Positions 16,847 to 26,576 of a stretch of 38,706 bases of DNA are shown here, in pieces. The position numbers were made by a program, and so were the translations under genes. Within the stretch, counting starts at the first letter, position 1. Each line of letters opens with the position of its first letter. The stretch comes from JBASEY01 sp049652745 (GTDB lineage Bacteria > CSSED10-310): assembly GCA_049652745.1 (NCBI GenBank), contig JBASEY010000060.1, forward strand, positions 1 to 38,706, written 5' to 3'. Below the pieces are notes generated by a model that did not search any database, was not told the DNA's origin, and saw only the letters and a list, made by a program, of their open reading frames with translations.

Positions 16847-17680
16847 ATGCTGGATGTCAGCGCATCTTTTGGTGACAGATGGGAAGAGATCAATGCTTTT
16901 TTAACCGGAGATTTCAGTGATCTCGATGACAGTGAACGAGAGAAAAACTCTTCTCAAGTACGCATGATTTGTGCATCAACAGCCGCTTTAATTACTCCTC
17001 AACCTATTCCTATTGCTGATTACTGGATAATCATTCCTATTCAGCATGTTATGGTTAGAGCGATTGGAAATATTTATGGGTTTAAAATAGGTGAAGATAC
17101 AATCAAAGAAGTTTTCGAAGTTGTCAATGGTGGATTAATTGGACAACATACTATTTTAGCTCTTCTTAAAGGCGGATTACCTTTTTTAGGCGGCTTCATA
17201 GGTTCTAGTTTTGTTTTTGCTTGGACACATGGTATTGGACATGCGGCAAATCTCTACTTTAAATCTGATAAATCAGCATCAGAATCTGAATTAACAGCCG
17301 CCCGGCAAAAAGGCGTTGAAATTGGAAAAATTGAATGGTCTAAATCTGGAAGGTCTGTTTGGTTTAGCTCAATTCTAAGTACCATTAATAATTATCTCCC
17401 TGATCTCACTAAAAAACCGATTCCTTTATTAACATATGAATCTGCTATTGAGTATTTTGTTACTGAGCAACCGGATAATTCTATTGCAGAAAAGGGAGCT
17501 ATTATCTTACAAAAGCATAAAAAGGGGTATACTATCATTCAAGTTTTTCTTGATAAAGAAAATCAATTAATACGACGAAATAATAGTGATAATGTATACG
17601 GAAGACAGATTTTAGTTAAAAAAATAGACGATGAACTCAAAGAAGCATTTGGTGATAATAACTTGATTATCGTAGAATGA
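16847..17680 (+). CDS. DUF697-like membrane-associated protein
   Basis: ATG 16847 with GGAGGT upstream; 277 aa. Residues about 45-145 resemble DUF697, found with Era/YcjX-type GTPases: ITPQPIPIADYWIIIPIQH, MVRAIGNIYGFKIGED, and a glycine-rich hydrophobic stretch GGLPFLGGFIGSSFVFAWTH that could insert in the membrane. The C-terminal half is soluble and contains YIIQ-like strands (GYTIIQVFLDKENQLIRR). No GTPase domain is present here; the operon supplies a AAA+ ATPase instead (18337-19431). The next gene follows after 9 bp. The job is unknown; membrane remodelling or stress sensing coupled to the ATPase is a guess. Confidence 0.65.
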   Translation: MLDVSASFGDRWEEINAFLTGDFSDLDDSEREKNSSQVRMICASTAALITPQPIPIADYWIIIPIQHVMVRAIGNIYGFKIGEDTIKEVFEVVNGGLIGQHTILALLKGGLPFLGGFIGSSFVFAWTHGIGHAANLYFKSDKSASESELTAARQKGVEIGKIEWSKSGRSVWFSSILSTINNYLPDLTKKPIPLLTYESAIEYFVTEQPDNSIAEKGAIILQKHKKGYTIIQVFLDKENQLIRRNNSDNVYGRQILVKKIDDELKEAFGDNNLIIVE

Positions 17681-17689
17681 GGGGTAACA

Positions 17690-17998
17690 ATGATTGATAT
17701 ATTAGCTGCGGTCTTGATGGGATTGGCAGTTTTTGGAGCAGCCTTATATATTTATATTTGTGTATTTATTACCGTTTTAGTTGTTGCCGATTTATTCAAC
17801 AAATGGAAATTAAAAAATAGTGTTAATAAAGATGATATTGGATTTTTAATAAACGAAGGAATAAATAACGGTAAATATCAAACTGTTTCCGGGGTGTTCA
17901 ATAAAAGCACAGGACAAGTTAAAGATGCTTGGCGCATTCAAGGTGAAAAGGGAATTGATAAAGAATTTACCGATGAAGTATTAACGTTGTTTTCTTAG
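17690..17998 (+). CDS. Small membrane protein, paralogue 1
   Basis: A 102-aa protein with a GGGG-type ribosome site just before ATG 17690. An N-terminal hydrophobic segment (residues about 4-33, LAAVLMGLAVFGAALYIYIC) is followed by a short soluble domain containing NEGINNGKYQTVSGVFNKST. That block is shared with the next gene (SISSGKYNVRYGVFNKID), so the two arose by duplication. It is a likely subunit of a membrane complex with the DUF697-like protein. I do not recognise the family. Confidence 0.7.
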   Translation: MIDILAAVLMGLAVFGAALYIYICVFITVLVVADLFNKWKLKNSVNKDDIGFLINEGINNGKYQTVSGVFNKSTGQVKDAWRIQGEKGIDKEFTDEVLTLFS

Positions 17999-18014
17999 TT
18001 TGGGAGGAATTGAT

Positions 18015-18320
18015 ATGAGCTTGAGAGGATTTCTTTATTTATTGGCTGCTGCTGCAGGGGTATTTACTGCAATTAAATACAGGGAAGAAATTTTTGATTG
18101 GTTCAACAGATATAGAGCGCAAATTGATAATAAAAACACTGTGGCAAGAACTATCCTTGACTCAATTTCGAGTGGAAAATATAACGTGAGATACGGCGTT
18201 TTTAATAAAATTGATCATCGATTTATTCATTCCAATTCACAATCCAACGTTTCAGTTGATTCTTCTATCGAGAGAGCTCATAACTATGGTCGAATCCGAG
18301 TTGTGGATTGGACCATATAA
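18015..18320 (+). CDS. Small membrane protein, paralogue 2
   Basis: The start is ATG 18015 because GGGAGG at 18002-18007 is ideally placed; a TTG at 18000 is in frame but would be upstream of that site. It encodes 101 aa: a short N-terminal hydrophobic helix (FLYLLAAAAGVFTAI), an amphipathic basic segment, and a C-terminal domain with SGKYNVRYGVFNK, matching paralogue 1. The gap to paralogue 1 is 16 bp. The function is unknown; conserved pairing within the operon suggests a hetero-oligomer. Confidence 0.7.
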   Translation: MSLRGFLYLLAAAAGVFTAIKYREEIFDWFNRYRAQIDNKNTVARTILDSISSGKYNVRYGVFNKIDHRFIHSNSQSNVSVDSSIERAHNYGRIRVVDWTI

Positions 18321-18336
18321 TTTAAAGATATAAGAC

Positions 18337-19431
18337 ATGTTGAAAAATGTAAAAATACTCAATTTCCCTGATCAAGTCCCTGAAAAGGATGCGGCAGTAT
18401 GCCGCTCAAGACTTATTCATGCAGTAGAAAGCCTGATTAAAAAGACGAATATTAAAAATTTTAATATCGTATTAACTGATCAATCCAGCTCAAATAATGA
18501 TGAACTCAAATACCGCGGTCAAAAGAAAAGAGATGACTATGAATTAAGCGTTGAAGATCGTGCAAAACGGTATCACACGCAAAACCCCAAATATACGTTT
18601 GATCAATTAATCTTGCCGGATTCTGTTTTAAATCAAATCGAGCACTCAATCTCATTGATTAAGCTTGAAAAAAAAGTTTTTGATGAATGGGGATTGCGAG
18701 TTATTGAACCCTACCCTAGAACGGCTCTCAATTTTCATGGAAGTCCAGGCACAGGAAAAACTCTTGCTGCACATGCTATCGCATCGAAGCTTAATTTACC
18801 GATCATCGCTGCAAGTTATTCTGATATTGAAAGTATGTATCACGGTGAAGGTCCTAAAAATGTTGAGGCTTTATTTCATTCCGCAAACAAAGATAATGCT
18901 CTTTTATTCATTGATGAAGCAGATTCATTATTATCAAAACGTCTTGTTAACGTAACACAAGGGTCTGAACAAGCTATAAATTCTATGAGAAGCCAACTTT
19001 TAATTAGCTTGGAGAAATTTAATGGTATAGTTATTTTCGCAACAAATTTAGTTAAAAACTACGATAAGGCTTTTGAAACAAGAGTGAGAAATATTTTCTT
19101 CCCTCTTCCAGATCAAGAATGTAGAAAAAAAATCTGGGAAGTACACCTTCCGAAATCATTGCCATTGTCACCTTATATTTCACCCAGTGCTTTGGCAGAG
19201 ATTGATGAAATTTGTGGCCGAGATATTAAAAATGCGATTATTGAGGCCGCACTAAAAGTTGCTAATCTAAACAGATCAATGATTGAATTAGATGATTTGA
19301 CGGAAGCTGTAACGAATATTAAAAACTCTCGGATTAAAGACGAATCAGAAATTGAAATCTTAAACCCGGAGGAGAAAACCAACATAGAAGAAAAAATTAA
19401 AACCAGTTTGAAACAACCTCAAAACACTTAA
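18337..19431 (+). CDS. FtsH/Cdc48-type AAA+ ATPase
   Basis: The 364-aa protein starts at ATG 18337, 16 bp after the small membrane genes, with no strong ribosome site, so coupling is likely. A 110-residue N-terminal domain precedes the AAA module: Walker A GSPGTGKT (135-142), pore-loop-like segment SDIESMYHGEG (162-172), Walker B LLFIDEAD (189-196), sensor-1 asparagine in FATN (237), and the second-region arginines ETRVRN (249, 251). The spacing follows classical AAA proteins such as Cdc48, FtsH and spastin. No protease or nuclease domain is attached and there is no membrane helix, so it probably acts as an unfoldase or remodeller on the membrane proteins encoded with it. Family call strong; system function unknown. 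Confidence 0.85.
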   Translation: MLKNVKILNFPDQVPEKDAAVCRSRLIHAVESLIKKTNIKNFNIVLTDQSSSNNDELKYRGQKKRDDYELSVEDRAKRYHTQNPKYTFDQLILPDSVLNQIEHSISLIKLEKKVFDEWGLRVIEPYPRTALNFHGSPGTGKTLAAHAIASKLNLPIIAASYSDIESMYHGEGPKNVEALFHSANKDNALLFIDEADSLLSKRLVNVTQGSEQAINSMRSQLLISLEKFNGIVIFATNLVKNYDKAFETRVRNIFFPLPDQECRKKIWEVHLPKSLPLSPYISPSALAEIDEICGRDIKNAIIEAALKVANLNRSMIELDDLTEAVTNIKNSRIKDESEIEILNPEEKTNIEEKIKTSLKQPQNT

Positions 19432-19624
19432 ATCAGAAATGATCTTCCCAAACATGACCACGCGTTATGAGCCGGCGTAGGCGTATGCCGCCATAACCAG
19501 ATAGGCAGCATTTCTTGCAGCATATGTAAAAGTATTCATCCCACAGCCACCATCTATATCCATTAGGACGCCGGCTTCCCAAAATGGCCGTTACACGTAT
19601 TGCCAACTCTTCTCTACACGAACA

Positions 19625-22600
19625 CTACATTTCCAGGCTTGCCATCACATCATCGATTTCATTCAAATTCCTGATGCCTAGCTCAACCACTCTCCATGGT
19701 TTCTCCGCATTCCGCATCCGATCCCTTATGTAACGATCCCGCCGTAAATTCATTCCCTGGTGGAACGCCAACCCATCCACATAAATCGCAAGTCTCTTTT
19801 CCGGGACAGCGAAGTCGGCAATGGATATCGGTCCCATGCCCTCCTCCAGAACGATCGGTACCTGTTTCTGTGGATGGAACCCACGGTCTTCAAATATCCG
19901 GAGAAACTTCAATTCCAACGGTGACCCAACCCCGGCCTTGTACGCCTCCAGCCACGGTTTGGGATCGTTGATATCACCGGCTTTTGCAGCTTGTTTGACC
20001 GGTTTTTCCTGCGACAACATCTGAAGAATCGGATGAACCAATGTCCAGTTCAATTTATCGTGGAATCTCTGATTCGCGTATGATTTCAGGCACCGGTAAC
20101 AGGCTGTCTCACAGTTTTTATGATTCAGATGCTCCAGAGCACGTCCTGCTATCCGATGCAGGTCATGAGCAGCCTGCTCCAGGTAACCGGTACCACCGAT
20201 ACTGGGATCGATGAAGGTCAGGGATATCATCCCAAGTTTCGATTGATCATGACATGCTTTCCACGGACCTTCCAACTCGAAGTTTATCTCCGAACCATCC
20301 AGCATATACAAGTGACGCATGCCGATCCGGAGAGAATACCCCATCGACAATCCCCACGTCTCGATATCCTTCGCTTCCATCGTTTCCGGAACCGGGATGA
20401 GAATCCGCAATACATCCGTCCGCTGTTTCGTGACGATAGCCACCGGTCTTGGAGGCGTCCCTTTCTTGATACAGTTTTTACTGTGCCCGTATGGATCGGA
20501 TTTGTTATCACCTCTTTTTACCTTTTTACGGCTTTTACCTTTACCGGAACCCGCGTCGTCATCCGGATACGTGAGCATCTTCCCGCAGGATTCACACAGG
20601 TAATATCCTTTGGCTCCTTGATGAATGATCGGCACACCCTGTTTCAAATCCTTCCGGCTGGGAGGTTTCCCTTCATTGATCCAGCGCACTTCCTCGTGCT
20701 GGTTCAAGCGTATCGTCCAACTGTCGCCGATGGACCAGCGACCTTTCACATCTCCGTCCCATTGCGGATGCGTCCGGACAAGATTCTTTTCAGCGTATCT
20801 GTCTTCTTCATTCAAGACGGGATTTTCATCGCGGCACGCCAGGAACCCTCCAAATTCAAATGCCGCATGATCTTTTGCGATGCTTGCGTCCTTGCACCGC
20901 GGGCAACTGTTGTTCTGAGCATTGAATATCAAACCACATTCTTTGCACCGGAAATATATCCAGCTCGGTTCATCGCTCCGAGGGTTCCAGGGCGAGGATG
21001 TATCCAGTCCGACGACTCTCCACCGCTGGGTTCTGGCATACACCTGGGCATCGGGCTGGTATTGACCGATACCGAAGATACGTCCCACATTCACGGTATT
21101 GCCTTCATCCACATCGCCAAGCAGTCTCAAGGCTGCCGGCTGAGTCGGGAACTCATATCCAGGAAGTATCCCGAACTCCGCAAAGCGACGCATGGGATAC
21201 CCATCGGAACGAGTATCCGCCGTTTCCGTCCGGCTCCATTTATCGGAACTGAATCCAAGAAGTCTCTCGACCAGCATCGCTGCCCGTGTCGCAGCACCTT
21301 TGCCTTCCAGTTTCTCCGAGAAAGTTTCTATCGCCTGACGCAATTCGATAACCTGACGACTGGTTCGCTGAATCACGTCAAGGATGGCTTCAGGAAGTCT
21401 TTCAACAAAAATCTTCAGATCATTCTCATCCAGCTTCGCATCCCGCAAAATGCCGTCACCGAAAGCGTCGAGCGCCATCTGAACGCCATAATCGCTTTTT
21501 TCCTTTATCCCCTCAATTAACTCATTGACGGCTTCGTTCTTGATCTCGCCTTTGGGGGATACATAATCGATCATTTGACTGGACAGACCGGGCTCCGCTA
21601 CGCCGAAAATGACGGCATTCAGATGCCTGAGGATGACATCCCGGTTTCCGAGAGCCAGTGAAGGCGCGGGCACCTCTCCGGCGATCATTTCAGCCGGTTT
21701 ATCATAAAAATACTGATCATGCGGCGTACTCCTCGCATACCCGACGATCAATCCCACGCGCTTCCGGCGACCTGCGCGTCCGCCACGCTGAGCATAGTTA
21801 TCCGGACGCGGAGGAATGTTCCGAAGAGCCACTGCGTCGAGACCTCCCACATCGATTCCCATCTCCAGCGTCGGTGAACAGGCCAGGACATTTACTTTCG
21901 ATTCCTTAACGGGAGCCTTGAAACGCTCTTCCAAGGACATCCGCTCATCGTTGGTAACCTGAGCAGTGTGTTCGCCGGCAACAAGCGTGTTATGACGGTC
22001 AGCAAGGATACGCCTGACGTACCGGTTGCGATATATCTCCTCATCTCTCCAAGGCACGATCTTTCCATCACACAGAGGACAGGGCAGATTTTTTGACGAA
22101 AACGCTCTCGGCGCTTCACACAGATCGCAGCGAAACCTTTCATCGGATTCAAGCCGCTTCAGGAGCACTATTTCCTCATTGAGCTGGAGCAGTTTGATAC
22201 TCTTGTTGTATCCGTGGAGTTCGGACGGGGTGACGAAGCCGCCTTGAAGCAGAAATTCCAATAGTGATGTCATCTCATCGGCAGTCGGTATGACACCGCC
22301 GAAACGATCGAGCAAACGGCGCAGTATCTTTTCCAGGCTTGGAGCCAGACTGGATTTGGGCGTTCGCCACGCATTTTGCAGAACGATACCGTATGGAATC
22401 TCTTCTCTTTTCATAAAAGGGATAACAGACTCATCCTGTCCGTATGGCAGACCTTTAGGATACTTGATCCGCCGTTCCCATTCAGCCATCTGCATGTAGT
22501 CGGGATAGGCGGGATTTGCAGGGTGGTAGCACAGCATCGGTCGCGACAGAAGCGCACTACGTAGCATCTCATCCAGCAGACAGCGGCAGACGTGAACAAG

Positions 22601-24955
22601 ATTTTCCAATGAAATTCCCAATGACGCAGCAAGCGCGTTTCCATGCGTATGAACGATTTCATTCAAGTCCTCATACTGCACGCCCACCAAACCCAGATTG
22701 AGAATGGTTCCGCGATATCCGGTCGTAGTCGCCAGATCATCCAGCAGCGGAGCTTCTTCATACGCTCTGATCCGCGCCAGTGTCGCGGCCGGTATCTTGA
22801 ACATCTTGCGTGATGGAGTATAGGGATTGTCCATGTTATCAACCCCTTCTTTTCCGAACAGCTCCACCGCTTTTTGAATGCTGATCGCACCTTCCTGTTC
22901 CAGAATCCGGATCAGTCTTCGGCGCATCCGGTCGTATCGTGATGAGAACAGTATGAACCGGGCTTGGTGAGATGCGTCCTGACGGCTGTCGCTGAATATT
23001 AGAAGGCGTTCTTTTCCATCGTGATCGGGATCGCTTCGATGAGCATGACTCAGGGCATCCAGTAATCCTTCTGCGATGACTTTAAGCGCAGCGGATGTTC
23101 CCAGAGCAACCGAAGTGATGACGCTCCGGCTGCTGGCTGATGCGCCGCAACAAAGGCATCGCGTCCTGGCCGGCGACAGCGCTGCCGGCATGGGATAATC
23201 CGTGACATCGGCGCTGAATCGCAGTGTCTGGGGATCAAAAGATCCGATTATCACCGGCCTCTTCTTGATCTGCTCCGGAAACTGCTTTCCCGGAATCGGC
23301 ATCGCATCCATATCCTCTGAAGACTCGAACTCATCGTCCTCTTTCCATGCTTCCTCTCCGCCTTCTTCGATCAAGCCCTTCATCCGCTTGAAATCGTAAA
23401 GCAGCCATTCCGGCCCTTCCGTTGTCACCGCCGAAGGTTTCAATGGCTGCGCTTCCGGGTCTTCGCTTGTGAATCGATAGTAATCGGCTCCGCAATTACG
23501 GCACAGGAACAGGGGCGCTGTCGGGTAGCCACACACGCTGCATTGTTCTTCGCCCATTGGATACAGCTTCCCGCAATCGGTGTTCAGGCATCGATGGAAC
23601 TGCCAGCCGCCTCGGATGAAACGGTGCGCCCTCAGTTTCAAGCCGTTTTCCACATCATCCGGGAGAGCGGCGCCAATCACAAGCGCGGTTTCGACTTCTT
23701 TGGTCAAATCTTCCTGCGGCGTGTTCTTCCGTTCCGCAATGGTGTCCTTGATCCGGTTCACGAGTTGGCTCAATGATGACGGGGCTTTGATCAGCCATTT
23801 GTTCAATTCCCAAAGCAATCCCGCTCTCCGTGCAGCCTCCTGGAGCGCTGTATCTGCAGGCAATCCTGTGAGATTTATAAGCGCTTTTCTGAGAGATTCG
23901 TTTGAATCCAACTCAAGATTCTCCGGACAGTATGGGACTTTTGAAATAACGGTATCATCCGGAGCGTTGATATCCTGGAGTTCTTCCCCATACACACGGA
24001 TTGAACCCGGATCATCTCCCGTGAGCTTGGAAAAGAAGCCCTGAACAGCTTCATCTCTGCGACGGACAGCGTCCGCATGCGAACCCCCTTCTTCGGAGAT
24101 GCTCTTTATCGTTGCTGAGGTCCCGACGGTGACCAAATCGGGATAGCGGAGACGTTTTTCGCGCTCATCCGGCTGAGTTTTATAAGTCTGCCCGGCATTT
24201 TTGAGGTGGATTTTCAGCCTGCGAACCAGAAGTGCGATATTGCTCCCCAAAGATCCCCGGTAGGAATGCACCTCATCGAGCACGAGGAACCGGCAACGAT
24301 GATTGGTGAACAGTCTTTCCCTGTCGCTGGGACGGACCAGAAGGTATTCCAACATCATATAGTTTGTCAGAAGAATATGAGGCGGATTGCTCCGGATGTC
24401 TTCCCGTTCCTGCTGAGAGGTGCTCTGATCGTAGCGGGCAACCGATACCACGCCCTTGAATCCGGATTCCGATAGATATTCATTGATCCGGAGCAATTGG
24501 TCATTTGCCAAAGCGTTCATGGGATATATCAGCAGAGCAGTCAAACCGGGTTCCTTAAAATGGATCGAATCCGTGACAGCGTTCTGGATAACCGGAAGGA
24601 GAAAAGCTTCAGTTTTACCGGAACCGGTTCCCGTGGTCACGACAACGGGGTGCGAGTCAGGCGATAGAAGGGTTTCGATGGCCCGGGACTGGTGAAGATA
24701 GGCGGTCTCGCTGCGTGATCGGGTTTCCATGACCTTTGCCAGCCTGGGATCGATCGGAAGATCCTGCCACCGTTTGCCCTGTCTGAATGGACGGTGAGCC
24801 TGAAAGAACGGCTCTTGGGCCAGGAACAGCGGCGCGTCCAGCTCGTTCTCCAGCGCTTTCCGGAGTTCCGGATCTTTGGCCTGGAATTCGGTCTGGAGAT
24901 AATCCCGGTATTCCCGGATCACATTATCGAGTGCAATAATAGGATGTAGAGCCAT
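19625..24955 (-). CDS. DEAD-box/DUF1998 helicase with DUF559-like nuclease tail (DrmA/DrmB-like)
   Basis: The start at 24955 (MALHPIIALD) has AAGGAG upstream; the protein is 1776 aa. Helicase core: Walker A TGTGSGKT (108-115), LLIYPMNALA, DEVH (227-230), then in the second lobe SPTLEMGIDVGGLDAV and QRGGRAGRR. Several CxxC pairs in the middle (CGKLYPMGEEQCSVCG, CRNCGADYY, CLCC, CKECG, CESCG) should bind zinc. Near the C-terminus DPSIGGTGYLEQ and CETACYRCLKSYANQ are the DUF1998 zinc motif. The last 95 or so residues, with IADFAVPEKRLAIYVDG and FHQG, look like a DUF559/Vsr-type PD-(D/E)XK nuclease. In DISARM, DrmA (helicase) and DrmB (DUF1998) are separate proteins; here the elements are on one chain. 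It lies 15 bp downstream of the AbiEii gene and is probably transcribed with it. Confidence 0.8.
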   Translation of the reverse strand: MALHPIIALDNVIREYRDYLQTEFQAKDPELRKALENELDAPLFLAQEPFFQAHRPFRQGKRWQDLPIDPRLAKVMETRSRSETAYLHQSRAIETLLSPDSHPVVVTTGTGSGKTEAFLLPVIQNAVTDSIHFKEPGLTALLIYPMNALANDQLLRINEYLSESGFKGVVSVARYDQSTSQQEREDIRSNPPHILLTNYMMLEYLLVRPSDRERLFTNHRCRFLVLDEVHSYRGSLGSNIALLVRRLKIHLKNAGQTYKTQPDEREKRLRYPDLVTVGTSATIKSISEEGGSHADAVRRRDEAVQGFFSKLTGDDPGSIRVYGEELQDINAPDDTVISKVPYCPENLELDSNESLRKALINLTGLPADTALQEAARRAGLLWELNKWLIKAPSSLSQLVNRIKDTIAERKNTPQEDLTKEVETALVIGAALPDDVENGLKLRAHRFIRGGWQFHRCLNTDCGKLYPMGEEQCSVCGYPTAPLFLCRNCGADYYRFTSEDPEAQPLKPSAVTTEGPEWLLYDFKRMKGLIEEGGEEAWKEDDEFESSEDMDAMPIPGKQFPEQIKKRPVIIGSFDPQTLRFSADVTDYPMPAALSPARTRCLCCGASASSRSVITSVALGTSAALKVIAEGLLDALSHAHRSDPDHDGKERLLIFSDSRQDASHQARFILFSSRYDRMRRRLIRILEQEGAISIQKAVELFGKEGVDNMDNPYTPSRKMFKIPAATLARIRAYEEAPLLDDLATTTGYRGTILNLGLVGVQYEDLNEIVHTHGNALAASLGISLENLVHVCRCLLDEMLRSALLSRPMLCYHPANPAYPDYMQMAEWERRIKYPKGLPYGQDESVIPFMKREEIPYGIVLQNAWRTPKSSLAPSLEKILRRLLDRFGGVIPTADEMTSLLEFLLQGGFVTPSELHGYNKSIKLLQLNEEIVLLKRLESDERFRCDLCEAPRAFSSKNLPCPLCDGKIVPWRDEEIYRNRYVRRILADRHNTLVAGEHTAQVTNDERMSLEERFKAPVKESKVNVLACSPTLEMGIDVGGLDAVALRNIPPRPDNYAQRGGRAGRRKRVGLIVGYARSTPHDQYFYDKPAEMIAGEVPAPSLALGNRDVILRHLNAVIFGVAEPGLSSQMIDYVSPKGEIKNEAVNELIEGIKEKSDYGVQMALDAFGDGILRDAKLDENDLKIFVERLPEAILDVIQRTSRQVIELRQAIETFSEKLEGKGAATRAAMLVERLLGFSSDKWSRTETADTRSDGYPMRRFAEFGILPGYEFPTQPAALRLLGDVDEGNTVNVGRIFGIGQYQPDAQVYARTQRWRVVGLDTSSPWNPRSDEPSWIYFRCKECGLIFNAQNNSCPRCKDASIAKDHAAFEFGGFLACRDENPVLNEEDRYAEKNLVRTHPQWDGDVKGRWSIGDSWTIRLNQHEEVRWINEGKPPSRKDLKQGVPIIHQGAKGYYLCESCGKMLTYPDDDAGSGKGKSRKKVKRGDNKSDPYGHSKNCIKKGTPPRPVAIVTKQRTDVLRILIPVPETMEAKDIETWGLSMGYSLRIGMRHLYMLDGSEINFELEGPWKACHDQSKLGMISLTFIDPSIGGTGYLEQAAHDLHRIAGRALEHLNHKNCETACYRCLKSYANQRFHDKLNWTLVHPILQMLSQEKPVKQAAKAGDINDPKPWLEAYKAGVGSPLELKFLRIFEDRGFHPQKQVPIVLEEGMGPISIADFAVPEKRLAIYVDGLAFHQGMNLRRDRYIRDRMRNAEKPWRVVELGIRNLNEIDDVMASLEM

Positions 24956-24970
24956 CACTGATCTCCTTAG

Positions 24971-25759
24971 TTACAAACTGCTTACAAGAACATCCATAAC
25001 GAGTTCCATCGCAGTTTCCGGATTATATTCAGTATCCGATCTGATCAGAGGAGACACATCAGATAGGAATTGAGTGTCCTTGATCTTTGATTCCAGGTTT
25101 TGCCGGTAATCCTTTCCTGATACTGATTGATTCTCTTTTTCCATGTATTTATTAAAGCTCTCGATGATCCCGGCGGGATCTGCATTTCCGTGTGTCAATC
25201 CCATCCACAAATCAAAGAGATCGCGTCCCTTCTTGCGTTGATACAAAGCTCTCATCTTCGTTCCCAACAGCTCTTCAAGTCTATATGTCGGAAGTGTGCA
25301 TGACCCGTGAAACCAGTTTGAATCCACGTGGAACGGTTTTTCAACCCGAGGATAAACACTGAAATGTTCTCGCGTATTAATCTCGATTTTGAGCTTCAAT
25401 CTCCTGACCGGCGACATCTCTGAATTGAATTTGAACACCAGGTTCACAACATTTGGTCCCAGCTTCCGGTTCGGTTTACCCATGAATGGCTCAAGCGTTT
25501 CGCGTATGAGATCGAATAAGCTGCCGATAGATCCGGGATGTATCTGAACCAGATCGATATCTTCGGAGTATCTCTGCGAAGGGGTCAAGTATAATTTATG
25601 AAGAGCTGTTCCGCCTCTGAACATCAGGTTATCTCTTATCGATGATCGCGAAAACAGCTCTACAAGAATCCTGCTGATGACAAGGTCTTGCTCGACTTGT
25701 GCATCTTCAGGCCAAGGATGATTTTCTCGCCATCTGGTTATTTCCGCTACGGGGATCAT
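24971..25759 (-). CDS. abiEii: AbiEii-type nucleotidyltransferase toxin
   Basis: A 262-aa protein whose ATG overlaps the stop of the preceding gene (ATGA). MFRGGTALHKLY followed by RYSEDIDLVQI supplies the GG[ST]...DxDL nucleotidyltransferase core of AbiEii/AbiGii toxins. TYRLEELLGTKMRAL and the RKKGRDLFDLW helix are also characteristic. Family members block growth by modifying tRNA or by GTP-dependent nucleotide transfer when the cognate regulator is lost. The upstream gene is the matching AbiEi-type antitoxin. The position inside a DISARM-like operon, before the helicase, is unusual. Confident on family. Confidence 0.88.
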   Translation of the reverse strand: MIPVAEITRWRENHPWPEDAQVEQDLVISRILVELFSRSSIRDNLMFRGGTALHKLYLTPSQRYSEDIDLVQIHPGSIGSLFDLIRETLEPFMGKPNRKLGPNVVNLVFKFNSEMSPVRRLKLKIEINTREHFSVYPRVEKPFHVDSNWFHGSCTLPTYRLEELLGTKMRALYQRKKGRDLFDLWMGLTHGNADPAGIIESFNKYMEKENQSVSGKDYRQNLESKIKDTQFLSDVSPLIRSDTEYNPETAMELVMDVLVSSL

Positions 25760-26556
25760 ACTTCAGATTCCGGTTCGCAGTTCACGATCAAATGCCATTT
25801 TCTGTTCAAAATTCCTCCCTTATAAGGATTAGAGGGATCGAGACGGACTTTGCTTGGGTTTTGATGATTAAGCCATTCAGAAAGCGGAGTTGTCAGATTC
25901 GTATGTTCCAGCTTGTCCAACATCCATCCCAATCTTTGCGCCAGGCTTCGATCCGATTCTTTTTTGCAATTTTCAAGGACATCTTCCTTAGTAAAACTCT
26001 CGGACAATTCCGACAAAACCGTCATTACGGTATCCAGACCTCCAATTCGCCTGTTGAACCGTAACAAATCCAAAGCAGTCGATACCGGATCAGAAACAGA
26101 AATATACCCGGTGTATGTTTTCACTTGTTTTACGGCGACTTTCTCGATTGCACGGTGTTGGAAAAACCGGATGCGAATCCGACCGACCCTGATAATTTTT
26201 CGATATATCGGCGTCACAACTTGAAATTCCTGAGGTTGTTGATGCGCTGCGCCGTGAAGCGCTGCGGCGCTCAGCACACCTACATAATAAGGTGATTTCA
26301 TCGATTTCATCAGAGCGTCGATATACCAATCCGCAGGAAGACCTTCTGCTTGCCTGTATTCAAGAGGAATAATAGTATAAAACTCCCGCCGGATTTGTTG
26401 AATCCTTCCTGAACTTGTCAGCCGCTGCAAAGCCTTGGTCAGCGTCTGAGGTTTCATATTCAGGACTTTCTCAGCAAGGTCACGGGTAAACGTATAGCTT
26501 CCTTTTGACTGTTGGAGATCAACCCATTCTGAGAGAGATAATTTTGAATCCTTCAT
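25756..26556 (-). CDS. abiEi: AbiEi-type antitoxin and autoregulator
   Basis: I choose the ATG at 26556 (MKDSKLSLSEWV) because the earlier in-frame ATG at 26595 lies within the operator/promoter. It encodes 266 aa. The N-terminal 60 residues form a winged-helix domain (FTRDLAEKVLNMKPQTLTKALQRL), and the rest matches AbiEi_4-type proteins: YYVGVLSAAALHGAAHQQPQ, then VGRIRIRFFQHRAI and VSDPVSTALDLLRF. AbiEi proteins neutralise the AbiEii toxin and repress their own promoter. A perfect inverted repeat GTGGAC-N7-GTCCAC lies at 26577-26595, exactly where such a repressor would act. No clear ribosome site precedes the start, and the transcript leader would be very short. Confidence 0.85.
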   Translation of the reverse strand: MKDSKLSLSEWVDLQQSKGSYTFTRDLAEKVLNMKPQTLTKALQRLTSSGRIQQIRREFYTIIPLEYRQAEGLPADWYIDALMKSMKSPYYVGVLSAAALHGAAHQQPQEFQVVTPIYRKIIRVGRIRIRFFQHRAIEKVAVKQVKTYTGYISVSDPVSTALDLLRFNRRIGGLDTVMTVLSELSESFTKEDVLENCKKESDRSLAQRLGWMLDKLEHTNLTTPLSEWLNHQNPSKVRLDPSNPYKGGILNRKWHLIVNCEPESEV

Positions 26557-26576
26557 ATTTATAATAACTATCACAA

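Noticed and set aside
20120..21520. 466-aa plus-strand ORF opposite the DUF1998 helicase
   Set aside because: Fully contained in the antisense of a well-supported gene; its composition is explained by the codon bias of that gene, with no ribosome site or family motif.
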